A stretch of DNA of 64,000 bases, taken from NCBI RefSeq assembly GCF_001854765.1, contig NZ_LJJE01000063.1, positions 248,001 through 312,000 of the forward strand. The letters run 5' to 3'. Below the pieces are notes generated by a model, which was not told the DNA's origin, did not search any database, and worked only from the letters and a program-made list of their open reading frames with translations. The position numbers and the translations under genes were made by a program. Positions 27,980-36,818 of the stretch are shown in pieces (within the stretch, counting starts at the first letter, position 1; every line of letters starts with the position of its first letter). The stretch comes from Vibrio sonorensis. Its GTDB lineage: Bacteria; Pseudomonadota; Gammaproteobacteria; Enterobacterales; Vibrionaceae.

Positions 27980-29887
27980 TTACTGATAGCGTATCTTTTG
28001 TTGATTGGATAACTGCTGATCGTATAAGTGCGATTCAAACTCATCACAAGGCATAGGTTTTCCATAGTAATACCCCTGCCCATATTCACAGCCTTGTTCA
28101 AGGATAAAGTCTTCGTGAGACTGATTCTCTACACCTTCAACGGTGACCGCTAAATTTAATTTTTTTGCGACGCTGATAATAGAGCGAACGATCTCTTTGT
28201 CTTCTTCGCACTTGTCTAACTGATGTATGAAACTCTTATCCACTTTGATCGCGTCAAAGGGAAACTTTTTGAGGTAGTTAAACGACGAGTATCCAGTGCC
28301 AAAATCATCAAGAGAGAGCGTAATTCCAATATCGTGCAGCGCGGAAAGTGTGTTTCTAGCAATCACTTCATCGGCTATCAGACCGCTTTCTGTTATCTCC
28401 AGCTCTAAATGCGTAGGGGAGAGTTGATAGGCATCGAGTAAGTCTCGAATTTGCTCTACTAGCTGCGGGTTTCTCAACTGGACAGCAGAAAGGTTAATGG
28501 CGATTTTAAACTCGTTGACACGCTCGGCCCAAACCGATGCTTTCTCAATGGCATTGCGCAGAACAAAGCTGCCAACTTCAAAGATAAGTCCATTCTGCTC
28601 AGCAAGATGGATAAGGGTTTCGTTAGAAATATCACCAAGAAGTGGATGGCGCCAACGAAGCAGTGCTTCTGCACCGGTCCATCTATGAGTAGTGGGAGAC
28701 ACCTTGGGTTGAAAGTATAGTAACAGGTCATCGTTTCTGACCGCTTGCAGTAAATAACTCTCAAGTTGACTGATGTGTTTGTGAGCATCGGAAGCCCCTT
28801 TAGCAAAGAAGCTGTACTTATGGCCAGAATCTTTACTGACGTGCATGGCTTCTGAAGCCTGTTTTAACAAATGGTGCCCATTTTCGGCGGTATCAGAGGT
28901 TGCCACGCCCATATAGGCATGAAGGTGTATGGTTTCATGCTCCACTTGATACTCTGAGTGACTGACATCTACTAGTGTTTGGCAGAGCTTTAGCAGCCTT
29001 GGCTGTTGAGGGTTACCTGCGACTAGTATGGTGATGTCTGTGGTAGTAGGGCGAGCAAAGAGAAGATCGTCACTAACGCTTGCTACAACTCGATCGCGGA
29101 ATGACATCAAGACGCGCTCCCAATTTCCATGTCCGTGTTTGTGTTGCACTTGGCGTCCATTGGTAAAGGCGATGTGTATAGCGGCGAGCTCTTGTTTTGA
29201 ATCAAGCTGGCTAAACCTGTTTTGACACTGGTATTCAAGGGCCGCTCTATTTAAAAATCCAGTGCCTAGATCGTGTTTTTGTTGATATTGAATACGCTGT
29301 TCGGCGGCCCGTCGTTTGTCAATTTCTAAGTTTAAGGAGTAATTGAGTTGAACTAGATCTTGCGTTCTCGTTGTAACCCTAGATTTAAGCTCTGCATTGA
29401 GGAGTTTTAACTCCTCATTTTTGTAAAGGGTTGCGAGTTGAGACTCGATAGATTGTTTAAAACTCAACAATAGATCTTGGTAGGTTTTACTGTAATGGTT
29501 CTCTTTGGTATCCAACACACAAATGGTGCCAAAGGCTTCGCCGTTGGGCCAAGAAAGTGGTAGGCCACAATAGGCGATCATCCCCAGTTTGATATCGGGA
29601 TTGTTTTCCCATTGTGGATCTTTTATTGCGTTGGGAACGAGCAGTTGGTGTTGGCTCTCTACAACGGTTTCGCAGTACAACCCTTGGTCTAGTGGCTCGC
29701 GTTCGCCGATGCTGTATGGGTGGGCCACATTGTTATTGCAGCTAAACACTTCGATGTGTTTTGGGTGTAACCTCATCACCAAAGCCGCGGGCACATTAAC
29801 AATCTCTGCTAACAAGTTAACTATGTTTTGCCAGCCTTGTTGTGCTTCATTAGGAATGGATAGCTGATGAGTGAGTACTTTTGACAT
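27980..29887 (-). CDS. GAF-GGDEF-EAL protein, likely cyclic-di-GMP phosphodiesterase
   Basis: This is a 635-residue protein. An N-terminal GAF domain spans residues about 15-160 (CGLPLSWPNGEAFGTICVLD). A short coiled coil leads to a degenerate GGDEF domain, where the signature site reads PTTTDITIL instead of GGDEF. The EAL domain follows at about 370-620 with EALLRWRHP, NLSAVQL, ELEITES, DDFGTGYSS, the KVDKSF lysine and VEGVE. The key metal and catalytic residues look intact, so it is probably a phosphodiesterase whose inactive GGDEF serves as a regulatory domain. Confidence 0.9.
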   Translation of the reverse strand: MSKVLTHQLSIPNEAQQGWQNIVNLLAEIVNVPAALVMRLHPKHIEVFSCNNNVAHPYSIGEREPLDQGLYCETVVESQHQLLVPNAIKDPQWENNPDIKLGMIAYCGLPLSWPNGEAFGTICVLDTKENHYSKTYQDLLLSFKQSIESQLATLYKNEELKLLNAELKSRVTTRTQDLVQLNYSLNLEIDKRRAAEQRIQYQQKHDLGTGFLNRAALEYQCQNRFSQLDSKQELAAIHIAFTNGRQVQHKHGHGNWERVLMSFRDRVVASVSDDLLFARPTTTDITILVAGNPQQPRLLKLCQTLVDVSHSEYQVEHETIHLHAYMGVATSDTAENGHHLLKQASEAMHVSKDSGHKYSFFAKGASDAHKHISQLESYLLQAVRNDDLLLYFQPKVSPTTHRWTGAEALLRWRHPLLGDISNETLIHLAEQNGLIFEVGSFVLRNAIEKASVWAERVNEFKIAINLSAVQLRNPQLVEQIRDLLDAYQLSPTHLELEITESGLIADEVIARNTLSALHDIGITLSLDDFGTGYSSFNYLKKFPFDAIKVDKSFIHQLDKCEEDKEIVRSIISVAKKLNLAVTVEGVENQSHEDFILEQGCEYGQGYYYGKPMPCDEFESHLYDQQLSNQQKIRYQ

Positions 29888-30054
29888 ACGATATCCCTGT
29901 CGGTTGCGATTAGCGAGTCCTTCGCACGCACACGTTTAGTATAGCTTCTGTTATTGATTTAGAAGGGTTTGAATCATCTTCAATGATGAATCTGCGAGCA
30001 CTAAAAGTGATTAAACCCTGCTGTTTGTTGTTGGGGAAGTAGATTAATCACAGA

Positions 30055-30086
30055 GAAAAAGACAAGTTGAGAGACTTGTCTTTTTT
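30055..30086. terminator. terminator downstream of fabV (works in both directions)
   Basis: AAAGACAAGT / ACTTGTCTTT pairs perfectly around the loop TGAGAG, with A's before and T's after. It lies 25 bp past the fabV stop on the minus strand. Confidence 0.85.
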
Positions 30087-30110
30087 CAGTAAGGCCTGAT
30101 GTTTCAATGA

Positions 30111-31289
30111 CTAATCGGCCGTTGAAGGCTGAGAGTAATCGATTTGCTCAAAGTCGAATCCATTGAGTTGCAGAAACTCTTGCTTAACGCCCTCATAGTC
30201 ACCCAGCTTGGCAAAGTTATCTGCGTTCATATCTCTCAAAATAGAGCCAACGGTTTCTTGTACTTTTGCATCCAATTCAAGGTCGTCAATACGGATTAGC
30301 CTTTCTCCGTCAACGGGAACTACGCTACCGCAATAGAGTTTCGTCGTGAAGAGTCTCTGTACTTGCTGAATACAGGTTTCATGAGTGCCATTTTGCTTCA
30401 TCACTTTGTAAAGGGCTGTTAAGTAGGGCGTTAGACCCGGAATAAAGACACTCGCTTTGGTGACTAGAGCTTTACAAACGGTCGCGTATGCACCGCCGGA
30501 AAAGTTAGCCAGTTTAAGGTTAAGCGAATGGCTGGTCTGGTGGAGATCGACCTTTGCGCGACCTAGTGTGCCATCGAGATAAATAGGATGTGTGTGTTGT
30601 GAACCTATGTATGAGAAGGCGATGGTTTTACATCCTTCTGAGATAGATTCTGAGTTGATAAGCGAATCTATCCAAGCTTCCCAATCTTCACCACCCATTA
30701 CTTTTAGTGTGGCACGTGCCTCTTCTTCTGTAGCTGGTGGTAGAGTCTGCTCTGTCCAAGTGTCAGAGTCGAGCATAATACTCGCCCCAGTAACAGATTG
30801 ACCAATGGGCTTGATGCTTGAACGCCAAAACTCACCAGTTTCATCATTTGGGCGCACACCACTGGCTAGGCTATAGATGACCAAATCTACTTCGCCTTCA
30901 AAGTAGGTTTCGATGGCCTCAATCACTTGCTCTTTAATTGACTTAGAAAAGGCGTCGCCAGCAATATTAATCGCAACTCGCCCCTCTTTTTGCGCGTGTT
31001 TCTTAAAGTAATAGTCGTTGTACCATCCGGCAGAACCGGTGCGTTCAGCAGTGGGTGCTCTTTCGAAAGATACACCTATGGTGTCTGACTGAGATGCGCC
31101 AAAGCTTAAGGCAATACGAGAAGCGAGGCCAAAACCCGAAGAAGCGCCCAATATTAAGACGCGTTTGGGGCCATGCTTGATCGGATTGGATTGTTTTACG
31201 TACTCAATTTGTTGAAGTACAGACTGTTCACAGCCTTCTGGGTGGGCATTTTTTGCAACCACGCCTTGAATATTTGGCTCAATGATCAT
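30111..31289 (-). CDS. fabV: trans-2-enoyl-ACP/CoA reductase FabV
   Basis: The 392-residue protein matches FabV. It has the NAD-binding KRVLILGASSGFGLASRIALSFG near residue 50. The Y-x8-K catalytic pair is in IYLDGTLGRAKVDLHQTS near 240, with SYIGSQHTHPIYLDG before it, and IRPND-like VRPNDETGEFWRSSIKPIG in the middle. FabV catalyses the last reduction step of fatty-acid elongation and is the triclosan-resistant enoyl reductase of Vibrio. It stands alone with its own terminator. Confidence 0.96.
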   Translation of the reverse strand: MIIEPNIQGVVAKNAHPEGCEQSVLQQIEYVKQSNPIKHGPKRVLILGASSGFGLASRIALSFGASQSDTIGVSFERAPTAERTGSAGWYNDYYFKKHAQKEGRVAINIAGDAFSKSIKEQVIEAIETYFEGEVDLVIYSLASGVRPNDETGEFWRSSIKPIGQSVTGASIMLDSDTWTEQTLPPATEEEARATLKVMGGEDWEAWIDSLINSESISEGCKTIAFSYIGSQHTHPIYLDGTLGRAKVDLHQTSHSLNLKLANFSGGAYATVCKALVTKASVFIPGLTPYLTALYKVMKQNGTHETCIQQVQRLFTTKLYCGSVVPVDGERLIRIDDLELDAKVQETVGSILRDMNADNFAKLGDYEGVKQEFLQLNGFDFEQIDYSQPSTAD

Positions 31290-31366
31290 GTTTGGATCCT
31301 AAATGTGGGCACATCGTTACGCCCATGTTACTAAAAGTCCAAACGCAATAAATTGAGCCAGAATAA

Positions 31367-31966
31367 TTAAAGGTGGGTTATTAGCTCTTTAGCAACAAAA
31401 TCGGCAATCCAAGGTTGTGCTTCGGACTTTGGGTGGATGCCGTCTGACATCATCCACTCTTTATTAGTAATGACGCCTTCTAAAAAGAAAGGAATAAGCG
31501 GCACTTCTAGTGTCTTTGCAAGGCTGGGGTATATGTTAGAGAAAGCCTCGGTGTAGCGCTTACCATAGTTAGGCAAAACATGTATTTGCATTAAAATTGG
31601 TGCTGCATCTGCTGCGCGAATAAGTGTGATAAGATGCGATAAGTTGTTTTCGATAATTTTAGGTGGAAAACCGCGCAGTCCATCATTGGCACCCAGTTCG
31701 ATTAGTACCACATCGGGCTGATGCTTTGCCAATAACGAGGGCAAGCGATCTAATCCATTTCCAGTGGTATCTCCAGAAATGCTGGCGTTAACAACGGAGA
31801 CTTGTTTGCCTTGTTCGGAAAGAACTGAAGGGAGCAAGGTTGGCCAAGCTTTTTCGATTGGCATTTGATAGCCTGCGCTTAAGCTGTCCCCCAAAACCAT
31901 TAAAGTCGTGCTGTGAGCAGTTGCGGAAATTAGTAATAAAATGACTAAGGAAAAACGTCTGAACAT
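31367..31966 (-). CDS. tesA: arylesterase/acyl-CoA thioesterase I/lysophospholipase TesA
   Basis: The start is taken at ATG 31966, giving 199 residues; the longer frame before it is antisense to ybbA. The signal peptide MFRRFSLVILLLISATAHS is followed by the SGNH-hydrolase blocks GDSLSAGY (catalytic Ser), NASISGDTT (Gly), LGANDGLRG (Asn) and SDGIHP (Asp-His). It is a periplasmic esterase/thioesterase. The start codon shares bases with ybbA on the opposite strand, the arrangement also known in other gamma-proteobacteria. Confidence 0.94.
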   Translation of the reverse strand: MFRRFSLVILLLISATAHSTTLMVLGDSLSAGYQMPIEKAWPTLLPSVLSEQGKQVSVVNASISGDTTGNGLDRLPSLLAKHQPDVVLIELGANDGLRGFPPKIIENNLSHLITLIRAADAAPILMQIHVLPNYGKRYTEAFSNIYPSLAKTLEVPLIPFFLEGVITNKEWMMSDGIHPKSEAQPWIADFVAKELITHL

Positions 31967-32639
31967 GCAAACACCTGTTATAAAAGTTGAATCACTCTCT
32001 AAGCTAGTTTCTACCAATAGAGAAGAATTAACAATCCTTGAAGACGTAAATATGGACGTCGAAGACGGTGAGTCTGTTGCGATTGTAGGTCCATCTGGAG
32101 CAGGGAAGTCGACCTTAATGACGATGCTGGCGGGTCTTGACACTCCAAGCCGTGGAGAAGTGGTGCTTCTCGGTAAGCCCTTATCCAAACTGGATGATGA
32201 ACAAAGAGCTCAAATTCGGAGCGAATCGATTGGCTTTGTGTTCCAGAGTTTTTTATTGATTCCCAGCCTTTCGGCAATAGATAACGTCACTCTTCCGTGC
32301 TTGTTACGCGGCGAGAGAGAAAATAGAGAGAGAGCCAAAGCGTTACTGACATCGGTAGGTTTGGCACAGAGGATAGACCACTCACCAGCTCAGTTGTCTG
32401 GTGGAGAACAGCAAAGGGTAGCGCTTGCTCGCGCTTTTATGATTCAACCGAAGATCCTCTTTGCAGATGAGCCTACGGGAAACCTAGATCAGAATACTGC
32501 GGAAAAAGTGATAGAGCTTCTTTTTGAACTCAATCAGCAACACGGTACGACTTTGGTGTTGGTAACCCACGATATGAATTTGGCCAATCGATGTAACCGA
32601 CGTTTCCTGATTCAAGCAGGTAAGTTAGAGGAAGCGTAG
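31965..32639 (+). CDS. ybbA: ABC transporter ATP-binding protein YbbA
   Basis: The start is chosen at ATG 31965, which matches the family N-terminus better; an earlier ATG at 31941 would add eight residues. The 224-residue LolD-like ATPase has Walker A GPSGAGKST, the Q-loop VFQSF, signature LSGGEQQRVALARAF, Walker B ILFADEPTGNLD and the switch His in LVTHDM. It forms an operon with ybbP two bases downstream. The pair may extract or move lipids or lipoproteins, but its substrate is unproven. Confidence 0.93.
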   Translation: MQTPVIKVESLSKLVSTNREELTILEDVNMDVEDGESVAIVGPSGAGKSTLMTMLAGLDTPSRGEVVLLGKPLSKLDDEQRAQIRSESIGFVFQSFLLIPSLSAIDNVTLPCLLRGERENRERAKALLTSVGLAQRIDHSPAQLSGGEQQRVALARAFMIQPKILFADEPTGNLDQNTAEKVIELLFELNQQHGTTLVLVTHDMNLANRCNRRFLIQAGKLEEA

Positions 32640-32641
32640 CC

Positions 32642-35074
32642 ATGGAACAAAGCAAAAATTTAAACTTTCGCCTTCTAGATTGGAGTGTCAGCGAAATACG
32701 CCATGGGCAATTGTGGCCAGTGTCCATCGCATTGACGTTAATTATTGCCTGTATTTTTGCTTTAACCGCATTAGCTGCCAGAATGGAACAAGTGGTTGTT
32801 AAGCAGGGTAAAGATGCGTTAACAGCAGACACTCTGTTTACGTCATCTAATCCCATTCCCGACGTTTTACTCAAAGGAGTAGAAAAGCGGGACCTAGATG
32901 TATCAACTCAAACTCGCTTTGCGACGATGGCGTTTAGCGATGCAAGTATGAAATTAGTGACGGTCAAAGCCGTCGACAGTCAGTTTCCTTTGAGAGGTGA
33001 GTTGAGGCTATCTGATGGCAAACGTCTGCAGACTTCCGTAAAAAGAAACGAACTTTGGCTCGACGAAAGGCTGTTTAGCGATTTGAATGTTGCAGTCGGT
33101 GACGCTGTCACAATTGGTGATGCAGACTTTGTTATTAGTGGCAAAGTACTGGAAGAGCCGGGATTAAGCTTTAATCCTTTCCAACAAATGCCTTCGGTAT
33201 ACATTCACTTAGACAGTATTAAAGAGACAGGTGCGATTCAAGAGGGGAGCCGAGTTCGATACAACTTGTATATCAATGCAGAGCAAAGCCAAGTAGAAGC
33301 GCTAAAAGAGCTGTATGAACTCACTCCAAGTGATCGCTGGCGCGATGAAAATAGCGCGAGTCGTACCAACGACGTATTCCAAAGAACACAACAATATCTT
33401 TCGCTTTCTGTAGCGATTGTTGTGATTATGGCGGCGACCACCTTAGTACTGACATGTCAGCATTATGTGTCGACAAGAGCTAAGACGATTGCGATGTTAA
33501 AAAGTCTGGGTGCGAGTAGAGCATGGCTAGGCCGGTGGTTAACTACACAAGTGACAATTTTAATCAGTGCCGCAGTAGTGGTAGGGCTGATTGTAGGTTT
33601 TGGACTAGAGAATTTATTGAGGATCCCCCTCAAAGATATGCTTCCCGATCCACTGCCAAGTTATGGTGCCCAGCCATTCTTGTACTCCATCTTTACTACT
33701 TTACTCATTGCGATTCCAGCGTTAGGTATCCCATTATTAAATCTGCTTAGTGTCTCAGCGGTCAACGTGTTGCAACCGGACGCTTCAAACAGCAAAAAGC
33801 GTTACTTGTGGTTACTTTTATTTCCGGTTGTCGCATTAGTGGTTCTCTATTGGGACAATGTGCTGGTCTGGATGGTACTTGGCGGAATAGTGCTCCTGTT
33901 TGTCGTGTTGGCTGGGTTGAGCGTTTCAATCAGCGCTGCTATTGCACGTTTACCACTTTCCACCGCGTTTAAACTTGCCATTAGTCGTATTAATCGAACG
34001 CCTTTGGCAACTGGACTTCAGTTTGGCGCACTTGCGTTGTCTTTGATGTTATTGGCAATAATGTGGCTAGTGAGAACTGATCTTTTAGCGGACTGGCAAC
34101 GTACACTACCGGAGAATGCACCAAACGCATTTGCTCTTAATATCGCGCCTTATGAGAAAGAGGCCTATTTAAATGTGATAGACGAGAACAACATTGAGCG
34201 TTCAGAGGCCTATCCCATAGTTCGCGGCAGACTGACCCAAATTAATGGTGAAGAGGCAAAGTCGAGAGCGACAGGTGAAGAAGCGAGTGACGCACTAAGG
34301 CGTGAGTTGAATTTCACTTGGGGAGAGGGCATTCCAGACTATAACGAAGTGTTAAGCGGTGCGTGGACGACCGATGATGGTGTGTCCGTTGAGTCTGACA
34401 TCGCTTCTGAGCTGGGTCTTACTTTAGGAGACACCTTGGAGTTTGTCATTAACAGTCAAACAGTGTCGGCAAAGGTGAACAGTATAAGAAAAGTGGAGTG
34501 GCGGGATATGAAGCCAAACTTCTACTTTATTTTTACACCAGATGTTCTTAAAGGTTTGCCGTCGACGTATCTCGTGAGCTTTAGAGTGTCTGACCAACAC
34601 GACGACGTTTTACGTTCGCTGTCAAGGCAACATCCGACGGTAAGTCTTATGGATATCAGGGCGATGGGTGAAAAGATCCAAGAATTGCTCTCTCAGATAG
34701 TATGGGCTATTACCTTATTGGCAGCACTTGGAGTTGTGGCTGGTTTATTACTGATCTTTACGCTTCTTAGGTTGAGCTTAAGCCAGCGAATGCAGGAAAT
34801 TCAGCTCTATCGCACTTTGGGCGCAAGTCGAAAACGCGTGACTAATACGATTTGGGCGGAATATGGCTTAATGGCGGTAATCGCTGGTTTAGTGGCAACT
34901 CTGGGGTCTGAACTCGTTGTAGCGGCACTTATGATGTACGGTTTCGAACTTGATCCTAGGTGGCATGTTTCGCTATGGGTGGGGCTACCATTGCTCACAT
35001 TATGCACACTGTTCTTGGTGGTCAACAGCTTAATCAAACGCTTGTTGGTGCCTATAAACAAAGCGTTTGGCTAA
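32642..35074 (+). CDS. ybbP: ABC transporter permease YbbP (FtsX-like)
   Basis: This 810-residue protein has an N-terminal TM helix (near 35), a large extracytoplasmic region to about 250, and then two FtsX blocks each with several helices (around 260-440 and 670-805). The typical segment TIAMLKSLGASRAWLGRWL occurs near 285, and EIQLYRTLGASRKRVT in the second half. It is the MacB/LolCE-type permease partner of YbbA. It ends in a basic tail near a DnaA-box-like inverted repeat. Confidence 0.92.
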   Translation: MEQSKNLNFRLLDWSVSEIRHGQLWPVSIALTLIIACIFALTALAARMEQVVVKQGKDALTADTLFTSSNPIPDVLLKGVEKRDLDVSTQTRFATMAFSDASMKLVTVKAVDSQFPLRGELRLSDGKRLQTSVKRNELWLDERLFSDLNVAVGDAVTIGDADFVISGKVLEEPGLSFNPFQQMPSVYIHLDSIKETGAIQEGSRVRYNLYINAEQSQVEALKELYELTPSDRWRDENSASRTNDVFQRTQQYLSLSVAIVVIMAATTLVLTCQHYVSTRAKTIAMLKSLGASRAWLGRWLTTQVTILISAAVVVGLIVGFGLENLLRIPLKDMLPDPLPSYGAQPFLYSIFTTLLIAIPALGIPLLNLLSVSAVNVLQPDASNSKKRYLWLLLFPVVALVVLYWDNVLVWMVLGGIVLLFVVLAGLSVSISAAIARLPLSTAFKLAISRINRTPLATGLQFGALALSLMLLAIMWLVRTDLLADWQRTLPENAPNAFALNIAPYEKEAYLNVIDENNIERSEAYPIVRGRLTQINGEEAKSRATGEEASDALRRELNFTWGEGIPDYNEVLSGAWTTDDGVSVESDIASELGLTLGDTLEFVINSQTVSAKVNSIRKVEWRDMKPNFYFIFTPDVLKGLPSTYLVSFRVSDQHDDVLRSLSRQHPTVSLMDIRAMGEKIQELLSQIVWAITLLAALGVVAGLLLIFTLLRLSLSQRMQEIQLYRTLGASRKRVTNTIWAEYGLMAVIAGLVATLGSELVVAALMMYGFELDPRWHVSLWVGLPLLTLCTLFLVVNSLIKRLLVPINKAFG

Positions 35075-35090
35075 CTCTATTACAGTGGTG

Positions 35091-35121
35091 TTATGCACTT
35101 ATCCACAAAAACAGTGGATAA
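35091..35121. repeat. inverted repeat made of DnaA-box-like sequences after ybbP
   Basis: TTATCCACA (35099-35107) is a perfect match to the DnaA box consensus. It faces AGTGGATAA (35113-35121, one mismatch on the other strand) and overlaps TTATGCACT (35091-35099). TTATCCAC/GTGGATAA also forms an 8-bp hairpin with a 7-base loop and no T-run. It may be a DnaA-binding patch or a weak terminator of ybbP; I cannot tell. The rest of 35075-35351 shows no gene. Confidence 0.35.
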
Positions 35122-35351
35122 AGTTTGGGATAACTTGGCCTGTTGATAAATGCAAATAATCCGCTAGGCCAGTAGTAGTGTAGTATGGAAGCAAATTGTT
35201 ATTCACAGTTGCCGTTTTTGATGCTTCAGTAATATTTGAGTCAAGCGTTTTTTTGCTTTTTTTTCTTCAAAAAAATTCATAAAAACGAAACCAAAGCCAT
35301 GAAAAAAATGTGATTTTCTTAACAGAGTTTTACTACTAAAATACGCTAGGA

Positions 35352-36818
35352 ATGAAAGAATTAGCTGAGTTAATGTTGAAAAATAATAAATCGGGATTAG
35401 CACCAAGAGTGGCTGTAATTGGCGGTGGGGTTGCTGGTGCAACGGCAGCGCTTCACATGGCGGAACTCGGTGTTCAGGTACGTTTGATTGAAAAGCGCGA
35501 TTCGCTTGTCAATGGCCCTCCCATTTGTCATTTACACGCTGGTGGTAACTTATACCGCGAGATATCTCTTCAACAGTGCATTGAATTGCTTCATCAATCC
35601 ATCGATATTGTTCGCCTGTTTCCGCACACGCTTAACGAGCGCCCGACTATCATTGCAACGCCGCTATCTGACGGTGGAGAGCCAAATGAACTGTTGGAAA
35701 GGCTTAACACGATTAAAACAGCGTATAAGGATCTAGTTGAGCTAGACAGTGCAAACAAGGTTTTAGGCGAGCCTAGCAGTTACTTTAAAACCTATAGTCG
35801 CTCGGAGATTGAAGCGCTAATAGGGCTTGATCAACCTGAGCGCCCGTCAACTTTTGATGACTGGATGATTCCTTTTGCAAGCGGTGCGGATTTAGACGCC
35901 TTAAAATATCCTGTTATCGCTGTTCAAGAATACGGTTGGAGCGTGTTCCGTCTGGCGGCTTCGGCGACACTCGCTTTTGAGTCACTGTCTAATTGTTCTC
36001 TACACTTTAATACTTCCTTGATTAAAGCGGTTCGAAACAATGAAGTTTGGGAATTGACGACTAAAGACTCTGATGGCAATCAAAGTACTTTTCATGCGGA
36101 TTATCTTGTAAATGCTTGCGGTTATCTCACTGGCACTTTAGATGACATGGTAGAAAAGCCCCGTAATAGATTGGTCGAGTTTAAGGCTGCTTATGTGTCT
36201 CATTGGGATACTGAACAGCAATATTGGCCAGAGGTGATCTTCCACGGTGAAAGAGGGACGCCCAAAGGTATGGCACAGCTAACGCCATACCCCAATGGGG
36301 TTTTCCAACTGCACGGCATGACGAAAGACATTACCTTGTTTGAAAACGGGTTAGTTTCTTCGACAGGGCAATCTTCTCAACCCGTTCTTCCTTCTCATTT
36401 GAAACGCAAGATCAATCTAGGTTGGACTGAGCAAGTGGCTAATGAGAGAACGGGAAAAGCCATTGCTCACATGTCTCAGATGATCCCCGACTATGCCAGT
36501 GCAACGCCGCTGGGGACACCGCTTTTCGGAGCTCAACAAATCCCTGGTCAAGATGATACGTTGCGTTCCGCTGACGTGACTTTTGAAAAAGATGATTACG
36601 CAAGGGTTGAAGTGGTAAAAGGCTCATCTGCACTTGAAGCCGCGAGAAAGATGGTTAGTACTTGGAAGTTATACCAATATTCAAGTGAATCAATTGAAGA
36701 GTTGCACCCAGTTACGCTAAAACTCACCGCGCAGGAAATCGAAAGTCGAGCGGAAGAATTGGCTACTCAACGAGGCTATCCTAAAGAGCTTGCTAAGTTC
36801 TACCCTGAACGTATTTAG
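35352..36818 (+). CDS. FAD-dependent oxidoreductase (DAO-type)
   Basis: The 488-residue protein opens with the dinucleotide-binding motif VAVIGGGVAGATAALHMAELGVQVRLIEKR near residues 20-50 and has a second FAD segment, ADYLVNACGYLTG, near 250. No signal peptide or TM helix is present. The overall form fits D-amino-acid-oxidase/glycine-oxidase-like enzymes, but the substrate cannot be assigned. The stop overlaps the pxpC stop by three bases on the opposite strand (36816-36818 versus 36815-36817). The start could also be the ATG at 35373. Confidence 0.75.
   Translation: MKELAELMLKNNKSGLAPRVAVIGGGVAGATAALHMAELGVQVRLIEKRDSLVNGPPICHLHAGGNLYREISLQQCIELLHQSIDIVRLFPHTLNERPTIIATPLSDGGEPNELLERLNTIKTAYKDLVELDSANKVLGEPSSYFKTYSRSEIEALIGLDQPERPSTFDDWMIPFASGADLDALKYPVIAVQEYGWSVFRLAASATLAFESLSNCSLHFNTSLIKAVRNNEVWELTTKDSDGNQSTFHADYLVNACGYLTGTLDDMVEKPRNRLVEFKAAYVSHWDTEQQYWPEVIFHGERGTPKGMAQLTPYPNGVFQLHGMTKDITLFENGLVSSTGQSSQPVLPSHLKRKINLGWTEQVANERTGKAIAHMSQMIPDYASATPLGTPLFGAQQIPGQDDTLRSADVTFEKDDYARVEVVKGSSALEAARKMVSTWKLYQYSSESIEELHPVTLKLTAQEIESRAEELATQRGYPKELAKFYPERI

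Noticed and set aside
35144..35161. LuxR/HapR-like site TTGATAAATGC... after ybbP
   Set aside because: Only the left half fits the consensus; I would not call an operator from it.
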